A stretch of DNA of 64,000 nucleotides from CAWAYH01 sp963786195 (GTDB taxonomy: Bacteria > Acidobacteriota > Vicinamibacteria > Vicinamibacterales > 2-12-FULL-66-21), in contig CAWAYH010000013.1 of assembly GCA_963786195.1 (NCBI GenBank), positions 186,001 through 250,000 of the forward strand, given 5' to 3'. Shown piece by piece: positions 47,480 through 57,990 of this stretch. The position numbers and the translations under genes are program-made. Within the stretch, counting starts at the first letter, position 1. Every line of letters begins with the position of its first letter. The notes under the pieces were generated by a model. The model was not told the origin of the DNA, searched no databases, and was given only the letters and a program-made list of their open reading frames with translations.

Positions 47480-49193
47480 ATGCCGGAAGACCAATTCCCT
47501 CCCCAGGATCTCAGGACCGAATTCATCAACGTGTCCGTGTGGCACGGCTCGCTCGATCGCGCGCAGGAAATCCTCGCCGCGCATCCCGAAGTGGCGAGCT
47601 GCGATATCCACACTGCCGCGCTGCTCGGCGACCATGAGGCAGTCAGGCGCTTCCTCGCCGAGGATCCGGCGAACGCCACCGCCAAAGGCGGCCCGCGCAA
47701 TTGGGACGCGCTTACGCACCTCTGCTTCTCCAAGTTTCTGCGGCTCGAGCCCGCCCGCACGGAGGGCTTTCTCGAGGCGGCCACGGCTCTGCTCGATGCG
47801 GGCGCCAATCCCAACACCGGCTTCGTGGAAGGGGACCACCAGCCGAAGCCCGAATGGGAATGCGCGCTCTACGGCGCGGCGGGCGTCGCTCATCATCCTG
47901 AACTGACCAGGCTGCTGCTCGAGCGCGGCGCGGATCCCAATGACGGCGAGGTCGCTTACCATTCCCCGGAAACGCTCGATAACCGCACCATCCATGTCCT
48001 GGTCGAAAGTGGCAAGCTCACCCAGGACACCATCGGCCTGATGCTCGCCCGCAAGTCCAATTGGCATGACGATGATGGCGTGCACTGGCTGCTCGAACAC
48101 GGCGCGGATCCGAATTGGCCGCTGTGGGGCAGCCGCCCGCTGCACTCGGCGCTTCGCCACGGCACACCCATCCACTACTTCGAGTGGCTTCTTGATCATG
48201 GCGCGAACCCGCTGCTGCCGGATAAGGGCGGGACCGTGCCAGCGGCAGAAGCCGCGCGCCAGGGCCGCGCGGACGTCCTCGAGCTGTTCGAGAAACGCGG
48301 TGTGGCCATCGCTCTCGATGCCGATGATGCGTTTCTCGCCGCGTGCGCGCGAGCGAACGAAGCCGGGGCACGCAAGTTCGCCGTCGCGGACCGATCGATT
48401 GTGGGACGCATGCAGTCCGAGAATCCCGGCATGCTCGCTGATGTCGCGGGCGCGGGCAACACGGCAGCAGTGCGGCTGATGCTGGATCTCGGCTTTGATG
48501 CGGGGATGGCGCGCATCAAGCCGGACTGGGTTGCCGGCGAAACGGCGCTCCACGTCGCGGCGGCGCATGGTCGCCAACCCGTAGCGGAGCTGCTGATCGA
48601 ACGCGGCGCGCCGCTCGAGGCGAAGCGGCACGGCGGCTGGACCCCGCTGCAGGTGGCCTTCCTTTGCCTGGAGCGGCAATCGGAATGGACGCCGAACGAG
48701 TTCACGCTGCCCATCGCCGAAGCGCTCATCCAGGCTGGCGCCAGCGTGGAAGGTGCCGGGCTCACGCTGACCGCGGCCGTATGTCTCGGGCGTCGCGACG
48801 CCATCGCGCGGCTGGCGAAGGAGGCCAGCGTCGATGAAAAACAGAAGGCCCTGGCAGCGGCAGCCTACAACGGCAGGCTGGACGCGATCGACAGTGCCCT
48901 CGCGCTCGGCGCTGATCCCAACGCGCGGAACGTGGGGCTCAATCCCGATGCCACGGCACTGCACAATGCCGTGTGCTCCGGTTCACTCGCCGCCGTTCGA
49001 AACTCGTAGAGGCAGGAGCCAGCATCGACGGCAAGGATGGCCCGGTACCAAGCGACGCCGCTCGAGTGGGCGGAGTTACTTCGTGCGGCAGAGCGGCCCT
49101 GACAAAGTCGAGTACTTCCAGCGCGAGGGCTCCAGGCCCAAGCAGGACACCGAAATCGCCCGTTATCTTCGAGGCCAGGAGGGAGCTTCCTGA
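47480..49193 (+). CDS. Large ankyrin-repeat protein (two frame breaks near the end)
   Basis: About 570 residues, no signal peptide. Ankyrin repeats run through the protein: HTAALLGDHEAVRRFLAEDP, ATALLDAGANPNTGF, LTRLLLERGADPNDGE, VHWLLEHGADPNWPLWGSRP, YFEWLLDHGANPLLPDKGG, TALHVAAAHGRQPVAELLIE and DALDSALALGADPN-like sequence. The frame changes at about 48995 (LAAVRKLVEAGASIDGKDG) and about 49055 (GVTYFVRQSGPDKVEYFQRE region), ending EIARYLRGQEGAS. Probably a cytoplasmic protein-interaction scaffold. Confidence 0.75.
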
Positions 49194-49214
49194 CCAGAGC
49201 GCGGTCGGGCTCGC

Positions 49215-52200
49215 CTACTTCACGCTGACGCCGCTCACGTCGAGGACACGCACGTGCGGCCCGCCACCCGGCCCGGCCCCGATGATGATCTCCGCCACGC
49301 CGTCGCCGGTGACGTCCTCACAGGCGACGAAGACACCACCGAGGAAGCCCGGGTCGAACGCAAAGAAGCCGAGGACTTCTGTCGCGTTCCCGCCGCTCAT
49401 CGTCACAGCGCGGACGTGCGGGCCGCCACCGGCCCCCGCTCCCGTGATGATCTCGGCGACGCCGTCGCCAGTGATGTCCGCCGCCGCGACGCGGACTCCA
49501 CCGGTGAATGCGGGGTCGTACGGGAAGAAACTGGCCACGCCCGTCAGGCTGCCGGCCAGGTTGAACGCGCGCACATGCGGCCCACCGCCGGCGCCGGCAC
49601 CCGTGATGATCTCGGCCACGCCGTCGCCGGTCATATCGCCCGCCGCCACAAGGACGCCGCCAGTGAAAGCCGGGTCGTACGCGAAGAAGCTCGAGACCGC
49701 CGTCACCAGGCCGCCCGTCACGCTGAACGCGCGTATGTGCGGCCCACCCCCTTGTCCGGCCCCCGTGATGACCTCGGCGACGCCGTCGCCGGTCACGTCC
49801 CCGGCCGCCACGGAAACGCCGCCCGTGAACGCCGGGTCGTAGGCGAAGAAGCTCGCGACCTCCGTCAGGACGCCGCCCGCCATGCTGAAAGCGCGTACGT
49901 GCGGCCCGCCGCCCGATCCTGCCCCGGTGATGATCTCGGCGACACCGTCGCCGGTCACATCCCCGGCCGCCACGAAGACGCCGCCCGTGAGCGCAGGGTC
50001 ATACGCGAAGAAGCTCGCCACCTCTGTCACGACGCCGCCCGCCACGCTGAAGACGCGTATGTGCGGCCCGCCGCCAGCCCTGGGTGCGGTGATGATGTCG
50101 GCCACGCCGTCGCCCGTCACATCGCCGGCCGCCACAGAGATTCCGCCGGTGAACGCCGGGTCATACGCGAAGAAGCTGGCCACTTGCGAAATGGTTCCGG
50201 ACGATCGCGTGTCTGAATCGGTGGCCGAGTTGTTGCCCGGGTTCGGGTCGCTCGAACCCGCGCCAGCCGCCACGGTCGCCGTATTCACGAGCGTGCCGGT
50301 CGCGCTCGCGCTGACGGTGCCGCTGACCGTCAGCGTCAGAGCGTTGGGGGCGCCGGGCGACAGCGTTGCGCCGGTGAAGGCGATGCTGTTTCCCGACGAC
50401 CCGTTCGTGCCGCAATTGCCCGTGCCCGTCACTGCGCAGCTGACCGTCACGCCCGTGACGGCGGATGGGACGTTGTCGGCGACGCTGAATCCCGTCGCCG
50501 GCGCCGGCCCGGCATTGGTGACGACGATCGTGTACGTGATCGCAGCGCCGGGCGTGTAGGTCGTGCGGCCGTCGGTCTTTGTGATCCCCAGATCGACGAG
50601 GCTCACCCCGACAATCGTGACCACGTCCGAGGCGGCATTGTTCGCCGGGTTGGCGTCCCCGCCGCCGGACACTGCGGCCGTGTTGGTCAGCGACGGGGGG
50701 GCGCTGGACGCAACATTCACTGTGAGCGTGATGGGGGGATAGCTCGCGCCCTGGGACAGCGCATTGCTTCGGCCGCACGTCACGGTCTGAGCCGCGATGG
50801 CGCAGACCCAACCCGCACCCGACGCCGCGGTGGGTGTCAGGCCCATTGGAAGGGTATCGCTGACGGTCACGGGTGCGGCCGTCGGCGCGTTGCCGACATT
50901 CGTTACAGTCAGAGTGAACGGTGCGCCGACCTGCCCCTGAGTGAAGTTGCCGACGTGGCTCTTCGAGAGGGTCAGGTCCGGTACCCCCGCCAGCGTGTCG
51001 GTGTCGGTGGCCGAGTTGTTCGCCGGGTTCGGATCGGTCACGCCCGCCGGCGCGCTGACGGTCGCGGTGTTGACGAGCGAGCCGGTGGCGCGCGGGCGCG
51101 ATCGTGCAGCTGGCGGTGTAGGTCACGCTGCCGCCCGCCGGCAGGTTCACGGTGTCGTTGATGTTGCCCGAGCCGGCCGCGGTGCAGGTCCCGCCACCTG
51201 CGCCCACGCACGTCCACGTGCAGGTGAGCGACGCCGGGAACGTGTCCGCGACAGTCGCGCCGGTGGCGTTGCTCGGCCCGGCGTTCGAGGCGGTGATCGT
51301 GTAGGTCACCGAGCCGCCCGGCGTCGCGGTCGTGACGCCGTCGGTCTTGGTGATCGCGAGGTTCGGCCTGCGGCGGTCAGCGTGTCGCTGTCGGTCGCCG
51401 AGTTGTTGGCCGGGTTCGGATCGGTCACGCCCGCCGGCGCGCTGACGGTCGCCGTGTTGGACGAGCGTGCCGGTGGCCGCCGGGCGCGATCGAGCAGCTG
51501 GCGGTGTAGGTCACGCTGCCGCCCGCCGGCAGGTTCACGGTGTCGTTGATGTTGCCCGAGCCGGCCGCCGTGCAGGTCCCGCCACCGGCGCCCACGCACG
51601 TCCACGTGCAGGTGAGCGACGCCGGGAACGTGTCCGCGACGGTGGCGCCGAACGCGTCGCTCGGCCCCGCGTTGGAGGCCGTGATCGTGTACGTCACCGA
51701 CCCGCCGGGGGTCGCCGTCGCGACGCCGTCCGTCTTCGTGATCGCCAGGTCCGCCGGGCACGTGTCCGTGCAGCCCGCGAATTCGTGTACCGTGCTGACA
51801 CCGTCCGGCAGGGTCTCCACGACGAGCCCGATCTTGTAGAGGCCGTCCTGCTGGATACCCAGGAGGAAGCGCACGTCGACCGCGGCTCCGTTCGCCAGCG
51901 GAGTCGCCAGCGAGATGTCGTTCAGCGAATAGCTCGAATTGAAGCCGCCGCCGTTCGGCTGGCTGGGCGGCTGCTCCAGCGTGGTGCCCTGCACGGTGAT
52001 GTTGCTGGTGCCCGAGCCGCAGGGCGCACGGTCGACCGTCACGACGACGTCACTCGAGGTTCGGGGTCGGAGGTCGGCGACTCCACTCGGCGCGGGAAAC
52101 GTCGTGAGGTCGATGACGCGGAACCGGAGCCGCGTCACGGCGGCGCCGGTGTTGTTCGTGTAGCTCGCGCGGAGATCGAGCGTACCGAACGTCGAGTTGT

Positions 52201-52996
52201 TCGGGGGGTCCGACGTGAAGTCGCGGACGGTGTTCGGGGGACTCGTGACGCCGACACAGGGATCGAGGGGCCCGGCCGGCATCGAGGCCGTGCCAACAAG
52301 GGGGCTGGAGAGGTTCTGCGGCCCAGGAGCTCCGAGGCGCTGGCCGGCCCCCGCCGACGTCCCGTTGGTGTCGACGAAGATGAAGTCCGCCGCGTTGTTG
52401 TTCGAGTCGAGGACCGCGCCGCCGCTGGGGCACGCGCCGAACGTCGTGATGGAGCCCGCCTTTCCGCATTGATCGCGGACGAACGCGTGGTCGATGCTGA
52501 AGGGGACCAGGGCGGGATAGCCGGTGCCCTCCTTGTACAGCGTGTTCGCCTCGCTCGTCGAGCCGACGGCGTCCAGCCGGTTGGCCAGGTTGAAGTTGGC
52601 CGCGACACTGGTGTTGAAGAGCGCGATCCCGGCGTTGTCCGGGATGTCGGTCGTGTACGTCGCATCGCCCGTCGCCGTGGTGCCGTTGCCGGCAGGATAC
52701 GCGGCGAGCGAGTAGCCGACGGAGTTGACGCACAGGTATCGCCCGCGCGGGGGAAGGACGGTGCCGTTCGGAATTACACACCGCGCGACGCCGTTCGACG
52801 CCGCGAGGGCGTAGCCAGTGCCGCCCCCGGCCACGGTGTGCGACGCCGCCGAGTTGTTCATGATCTCGACGAACTCGTCGTTGGCGCCGTTCGGCCCGCG
52901 CACCCGGAACTCGCTGATCACGAGCTGCGCGGACGCGGGCACCGCGAAGAGAAGGAGGAGGACGACGAGGCCCGGGATCCGAAGAGTCGAGCCCAT
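49215..52996 (-). CDS. Large exported lamin-tail/DUF11/FG-GAP surface protein (about three frame breaks)
   Basis: About 1,260 residues from ATG 52996. Signal peptide (LVVLLLLFAVPASAQ); lamin-tail domain opening LVISEFRVRGPNGANDEFVE and NGVARCVIPNGTVLPPRGRY; a central globular region; several DUF11 Ig-like modules (VTYTITASNAGPSDAFGATV, ADTFPASLTCTWTCVGAGG); then six or seven FG-GAP/VCBS propeller repeats of about 51-55 residues (FAYDPAFTGGVSVAAGDVTG, DGVAEIITGAGSGGGPHVRA). Calcium-binding DVTGDG loops recur. No C-terminal sorting signal (no LPXTG, PEP-CTERM or type IX domain) is evident; it ends VLDVSGVSVK. Frame breaks cluster at 51090, 51370 and 51460. Confidence 0.85.
51026..51775. repeat. 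Two near-identical tandem DUF11 modules
   Basis: Two copies of about 385 bases (roughly 51026-51410 and 51411-51775) are almost identical, e.g. the CGCGATC(G)TGCAGCTGGCGG region at about 51098 and 51484. They encode successive DUF11 modules sharing TCTWTCVGAGGGTCTAAGSG and NINDTVNLPAGGSVTYTASC. Recent duplication or gene conversion is likely, and the frame breaks of the gene fall in this block, where assembly is hardest. Confidence 0.6.
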
Positions 52997-53191
52997 GACA
53001 CCTCGCTGAGCTGATGAAACAGGTGCAACCGGTTTCCGGACCAGGGCGACAGCGAAAGGCAACGGCACCATCTCCTCAACGATCGTTCGCCTGCGAGCCA
53101 AGGAGCCAGGGTGTGGAGGAGTCCGCGGCACGGAGTATACAACGTTGCAAGGTTGGCGTCCCCAATAGGATTCGGGAAAAGATGGGTCGCT

Positions 53192-53584
53192 ATGGCAACG
53201 ATCAGGACGCGTTACGGATACTCGGAATTGGTCAGCGATCCCGATGATCCCTGGATCACGCGGAAGCTGATCACTGAACTCCGCTCGGAGCAGTTCGACG
53301 AACCCGATGACGAGCACACACAAGTTTCTGTGGCCAATGAGCACTGGGCGGTCACTGCGCAGGTCAGTGGACGGATTACGTGCGACAACCTGGACGCGCT
53401 TGAGGGCGAGGAATCGAACGTGCCGCAAGAGATGTACCTTCGGGACATTCCCGATGAGCAATTGATCGGCATTTGGCGGGCGGTGGCTCGGCTGCATGAA
53501 TTTGTGGCGTCCCTACCGCTCGCCAGTTGGAACCAGATCGGTTCCTGGCTCAGAAGAATTGATGGGCTTCGGCGCGCAGTCTGA
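53192..53584 (+). CDS. Hypothetical protein, 130 residues
   Basis: ATG 53192. Begins MATIRTRYGYSELVSDPDDP, acidic middle (ELRSEQFDEPDDEHTQVSV), beta segment (HWAVTAQVSGRITCDNLDAL) and a helical C-terminus (VARLHEFVASLPLASWNQIG). No recognised family. A diverged copy of its last about 27 codons is found at 57241-57322. Confidence 0.6.
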   Translation: MATIRTRYGYSELVSDPDDPWITRKLITELRSEQFDEPDDEHTQVSVANEHWAVTAQVSGRITCDNLDALEGEESNVPQEMYLRDIPDEQLIGIWRAVARLHEFVASLPLASWNQIGSWLRRIDGLRRAV

Positions 53585-53899
53585 GTCTGAATGGGATGCT
53601 TGCGTTTGAGCTCGCGTGCCGACCTGGATTCCGGCTCAAGCAGCGGTCAAGACCGCCCGCGCGTTCAGCCTAGCCGCGTTCAACGCGCGCGACGTCAGAC
53701 CACCGTGTGATCAGTGGCCAACCATCAGGCATCATGAGCTGGATCCATCTCCGCGCGGGCTGCCGAGAATGCCACGATTCTGCGTCCGGAGCCGAGTCTC
53801 ACGGCTCACGCCTGAGCGGCGATCCTGCGCGTTCCCGAATCCTGCGCGAAACAGGGCGCCTGGATATACTGAAGCCCACACAACGGGAGCTCGAAAGCA
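53585..53899. other. Intergenic stretch of about 315 bases
   Basis: No gene recognised. The last 30 bases before the kinase gene contain TATACT (about 53873) as a possible -10 box with no good -35 partner; GGGAGC lies before the ATG. Confidence 0.3.
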
Positions 53900-56844
53900 A
53901 TGGCGGAAGAGCGCGACGGTGTTTCGGTCGGCGCGACAGGCATCGGCCCGGGAACGAGGCTGGGGCCCTACCAGATCGAAGGCGCTGCTCGGCGCCGGGA
54001 GGCATGGGACAGGTCTTCCGCGCGCGCGATACGCGGTTGGGCCGCACCGTCGCCATCAAGGTTTCTCTGACACAGTTCAGCGACCGATTCGAGCGCGAGG
54101 CGCGCGCCATCGCGGCCATGAACCATCCCCACATCTGCACGCTCTACGACGTCGGCCCCAACTACCTGGTGATGGAGCTGGTGGAGGGCGAGACGCTGGC
54201 CGACGCGCTGAAGCGAGGTCCTCTGCCGCTCGATCAGGCGCTGCGCTATGCCGCCCAGATCGCCGACGCGCTCGCAGCGGCGCACGCGCAGGGCATCGTC
54301 CATCGAGATCTGAAGCCGGGCAACGTGATGATTGGCGCCGGCGGCGTGAAGGTGCTCGATTTCGGGCTGGCGAAGCACGCAGTCGACGCAGGCGAGCACG
54401 CGGAAACCGCGGCACCTCACCGCAGCGGACGCGCGGACCGAGGCCGGGCAGATGGTCGGCACCGTCGCCTACATGTCGCCGGAGCAGGCCGAGGCCAAGC
54501 ACCTCGACGCGCGCTCCGACGTGTTCGCGTTCGGCGTGGTCCTGTACGAGATGCTGTCCGGCCGTCGTCCGTTCCAGGGCGAATCGACGCTCTCCACGCT
54601 CGCGTCCATTCTGCAGGCGACGCCCGAGCCGCTGCGCCAGCATCGAGACGGGATTCCCGACGGCGTGGAGCAGATCGTCCGGCGGTGCCTCGAGAAGAAG
54701 CCCGAGGCGCGCTACGCGTTCGGCGGCGAGATCCAGCAGGCGCTGGCCGCGTTCAGACGCCTCTTCCACGACCGCCAGCTTCGCGGTGCCGCGTATGGCG
54801 CTGATCGCCGCGGGCACTGCTGGTGCTCGTCGCAGCCGGAGCCTACGGCTGGCGGTCGTATCAGCGCGCTTCGCGCGTCCGCTGGGTGGAAGAGACCGCC
54901 GTTCCGCGAGATCGCCCGGTTGATCCAGGAGGACCGCGGGCTGGCCGCGCTGAAACTGTTTCAGGAGGCGGAGCAGTATGCGCCCGTCGTCGCGGTCGCT
55001 GTTCCGGCTCGCCGAAGGCGTCGCGACGCGCCCGGTTGCGTTCGAGACGACACCGGCAGGAGCCCGAGTCTACATTTCCGACTACACGGCGGGCGCCGGC
55101 GACGATTTGTCGCAGTGGCAGTTGGTGGGCGAGGCCCCGGTCAACATCGACCACGATCCCGATCTGGGGCTACTACCGCGTTCGGGCGATCAAAGGAGGG
55201 GTTCGCGCCAACGGATGTGGTCTTCGGTGGCGCCGACGTCGTGCGACTGACGCTGCACGCCGAGAAGGACGGTCCCGCCGGGGATGGTGTGGGTGCCCGC
55301 CACTGCGGCGACGTCGACGGCGCCGCCGCTGGCGCTTCCCGCGTTCTGGATGGATCGCTTCGAGGTGACCAACCGGCAGTTCAAGGAGTTCGTGGATGCC
55401 GGCGGCTACCGGAAGCCGGAGTATTGGAAAGCAGCCCTTCGTCAAGGACGGACAGGTCGTTTCCTGGCAACAGGCCATCGTCTGAATTCCGCGACCTGAC
55501 CGGACGACCGGGACCGGCCACCTGGCAATTGGGCGCCTATCCCGAGGGCGCTGGCGATCTGCCGGTCGGTGGCGTCAGCTGGTATCGAGGCGATGGCGTA
55601 CGCCGAGTTTGCCGGCAAGAGCCTGCCGACGGTTTACGAGTGGAACCGGGCCGCCGGCATCGGTCGCGTCAACTCCGACGTGCTCCAGTTGAGCAACTTT
55701 GGCGGCAAGGCGCGCGGCCCGTCGGAGCGCTCGGCGGCGATGAATCCCTTCGGCACCTTCGACATGGCCGGCAACGTGAAGGAATGGACCGCGAACGCCG
55801 CCGGCGACACGCGCTACATCCTCGGCGGGGCGTGGGACGAGCCGGCCTACTCGTTCCGCGATCCCTGATGCGCGATCGCCGTTCGCGCGCGAGAGCACGT
55901 TTGGATTCCGCTGTGTGCGGCGGCCGACGGCTGCCGCCGGAACAGAGTTTCGCTCCGCTCACGCTGAGTCGCGACACGGCCGGCGAGAACGAGCGCCTCC
56001 GGTCGGCGACGAGACCTATCGCGTCTTCCTGAACCTGCATGCGCTATACGAAGTCGGATCTCGATGCCCGCGTGGAGCGAGTCGACGAGTCGTCGCCCAG
56101 TATTGGCGGCGGGAGACGGTGACCTTCCGTGCGGCCTACGGCAACGAACGGGTGATCGCGCATCTGTTTCTGCCCAAGAACACGCCGCCTCCGTACCAGG
56201 TCGTGGCGATCATGGGCGGTGCCACGATCACGGATCGCGATCAAGACGAATCGAGGATTTCGACTACCCCTTCGAGTTCATTGTCCGATCGGGCGAGCCG
56301 TGATCATTCCCGCCTACAGCGGCACGCTCGAGCGTGGGCCTTCTCCTCTCCGTCTTCCGGAGAACCAGGAGCGGGAGCGTGCGCTGAGATGGTCGATGGA
56401 TCTCGGCCGATCGATTGACTATCTGGAGACCAGATCCGACATCGACATCTCGGAAGCTTGGCTTTTACGGCATCAGCGCGGGCGCCTCTCACGGTGTTCG
56501 CCTGCTTGCCGTCGACGCTCGATTCAAGGCCGCGGTGTTGTCGTCGGGTGGGCTGCAACGGAATCAGCCGGCGGAGATCGACTCGTGGAACTTCGCCCCA
56601 CGGTTTCACGTGCCCGTGCTGATGGTCAACGGCCGCGACGACTTCCTGTTCCCCGTGGACGACGAATCAGAAACCGCTCTTCGAGGCGCTCGGCACAAGA
56701 GAACCGCACAAGAAGCACATCCTCTACGATGGCGGCCACCGCAATCTGGTGACCCGGCCGGACCTGATTGGCGAGGTCCTGAATTGGTTCGACCGGTATC
56801 TGGGCCCGGTCGAGACCGTTCGCGCGAGTTCGCGCGGCCCGTGA
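53900..56844 (+). pseudogene. Ser/Thr protein kinase - SUMF1-like - alpha/beta hydrolase fusion (more than ten frame breaks)
   Basis: About 980 residues. Hanks-type kinase: LGAGGMGQVFRARDTRLGRT, Lys in VAIKV, catalytic loop IVHRDLKPGNVMIG, DFGLAK, and TVAYMSPEQAEAKHLDARSD. After a transmembrane segment (LLVLVAAGAYGWRSYQRAS) and a PEGA-like stretch (RPVAFETTPAGARVYISDY) comes a SUMF1/EgtB/PvdO domain (MVWVPATAATST, FWMDRFEVTNRQFKEFVDAG, FGTFDMAGNVKEWT, YILGGAWDEPAYSFRDP). The paired C-terminal cysteines of true formylglycine-generating enzymes are absent. The third part is an alpha/beta hydrolase (VVAIMGGATI, LGFYGISAGASHGVRLLAVD with catalytic Ser, MVNGRDDFLFPVD, LYDGGHRNL). Breaks occur about every 150-300 bases. 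May be intact in the organism. Confidence 0.83.
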
Positions 56845-56865
56845 GCCTTCCGAGACGCTTCCTAG

Positions 56866-57125
56866 TTGATCGATCGTCCGATTCCTTCCCTCGGCAGCTC
56901 GCTGTCCGCGGAGGTGAGCGACGAAGTCGCTCTGATTCAGAAGGTGCGCGTGTCGCGTCCTTCCGACGGCGTGCTGATCGTGGGTCACTCGCCGACGGTA
57001 CCTTCAATCATTCGCCGACTTGGCGTGAGAGAGGGCATCACGCTTCGGGACACCGAATTCGACTACCTCTTCGCCGTTGTCCACAGCAAGACGGTCCCCC
57101 CGTGTTGCTCCGTCTGAAGTACTGA
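56866..57125 (+). pseudogene. C-terminal fragment of a histidine phosphatase
   Basis: Contains DGVLIVGHSPTVPSIIRRLG with the second catalytic His of phosphoglycerate-mutase-like histidine phosphatases, then RDTEFDYLFAVVHS. The end PPVLLRLKY is in a neighbouring frame (stop at 57123-57125). The N-terminal RHG motif is missing, so only the last third remains. No start supports independent expression. Confidence 0.55.
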
Positions 57126-57240
57126 TCACGCATCGTGATCGCGATCTTCCTGCTCGGTCTGGCCACCGCCAAGGTTCGCGTCCGGTTCGAACTGAGTTTT
57201 GGGGTCTGGTGTAAGACGCTTTGCGATCAACAGGTTGGGC

Positions 57241-57322
57241 GGTGGCGTCCCTAATGCCCGCCAGTTGGAACCAGATCACGACTTGGCTGAGGACAGTGGA
57301 CGAGCTCAGACGTGCGGCCTGA
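57241..57322 (+). pseudogene. Relic copy of the 3' end of the gene at 53192
   Basis: Reads VASLMPASWNQITTWLRTVD followed by ELRRAA and a stop; the intact gene ends VASLPLASWNQIGSWLRRID followed by GLRRAV. About 80 bases match at roughly 75%. No upstream part is present. Confidence 0.6.
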
Positions 57323-57328
57323 CGGCGG

Positions 57329-57508
57329 TTAGGAGGCCTTCTTCTGACGCGTCGTCCGTTTGGGCGACTCGCGAATGATGCCCTTGGGATTCTCGTCTTC
57401 GTGTTGACGGATCGTCGCCGCGATTCGGCGGACATCGAAGTCGTGCGCCTTGCCGATGTCCTCTCGGACTCGGTGCAGCTCGTCAATGATGGGATCGCGG
57501 CGTTTCAT
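57329..57508 (-). CDS. Small partner protein of the PIN toxin (putative antitoxin)
   Basis: 59 residues: MKRRDPIIDELHRVREDIGK, AHDFDVRRIAATIRQHEDEN and a basic tail. The pattern is widespread directly downstream of PIN-domain toxin genes of the same type as its neighbour, and its start overlaps the toxin stop by 4 bases. Probably neutralises the toxin by direct binding. Confidence 0.55.
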   Translation of the reverse strand: MKRRDPIIDELHRVREDIGKAHDFDVRRIAATIRQHEDENPKGIIRESPKRTTRQKKAS

Positions 57509-57984
57509 CGTGAACTCCCAGCTGGCAGCTCCTCGGGCGTGCAGATAATCGGCGGCGTCAGGCCCGCGGAGCGGCAAATCGCTTCGATCGTACCACGCAT
57601 GGTGGCGTTCGCGATGTGCTTGCAGTTCCACGTCAACAGGTAGTCGATCTGGTGAGCGGCGGCGATACCGATATGAAAGGCATCGACCGTCGCCTTCGTC
57701 GGGAGCGCGCCTCGCCGAACCAGTTCCCCCGCAAGCCGAGTCGCGTCGTCGCCCACCGCGAGCGCCGGAAGGCCGCGAAGGGCTTTCAGCCTGCGGGCAC
57801 GTGCGGCCTGATCGCCAACAGCGGCCTCATCGCGAACGATCTGTGAGACGAACAACCTGTACGAGCGTCGACCCTTCCACCATCGCCGAGTCAACTGCTG
57901 ATGGGCCGCGATGACGACGTCGCGACTGGGCCGCGCACTCAGGTAGCTGACGATGCTCGTCTCGACATACACACTGGGGTTCAT
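57505..57984 (-). CDS. PIN-domain ribonuclease toxin (VapC-like)
   Basis: 159 residues. PIN features: VYVETSIVSYLSARPSRD (first acidic residue as Glu in ETS), FVSQIVRDEAAVGD, ATRLAGELVRRGALP, TVDAFHIGIAAAHQIDYLLT (second and third acidic positions) and WNCKHIANATMRGTIEAICR. Members cleave RNA using Mg2+ bound by the acidic cluster. The toxin precedes its partner, the reverse of the usual VapBC order, and follows the HEPN-like gene by 6 bases. Confidence 0.85.
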   Translation of the reverse strand: MNPSVYVETSIVSYLSARPSRDVVIAAHQQLTRRWWKGRRSYRLFVSQIVRDEAAVGDQAARARRLKALRGLPALAVGDDATRLAGELVRRGALPTKATVDAFHIGIAAAHQIDYLLTWNCKHIANATMRGTIEAICRSAGLTPPIICTPEELPAGSSR

Positions 57985-57990
57985 GCCGAG

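Noticed and set aside
49215..50200. Tandem repeats of about 155-165 bases considered as a CRISPR array or satellite
   Set aside because: They encode FG-GAP/VCBS blades in one frame, with no spacers of constant length and no cas genes.
53865..53880. TATACT before the kinase gene considered as a promoter
   Set aside because: No acceptable -35 hexamer at the right distance; a single hexamer is too weak to report as a feature.
41062..55880. SUMF1-like domain of the kinase fusion as maturase for the sulfatase
   Set aside because: The domain lacks the paired C-terminal cysteines of formylglycine-generating enzymes (GGAWDEPAYSF instead of a Cys-containing motif) and the genes are not linked in one operon.
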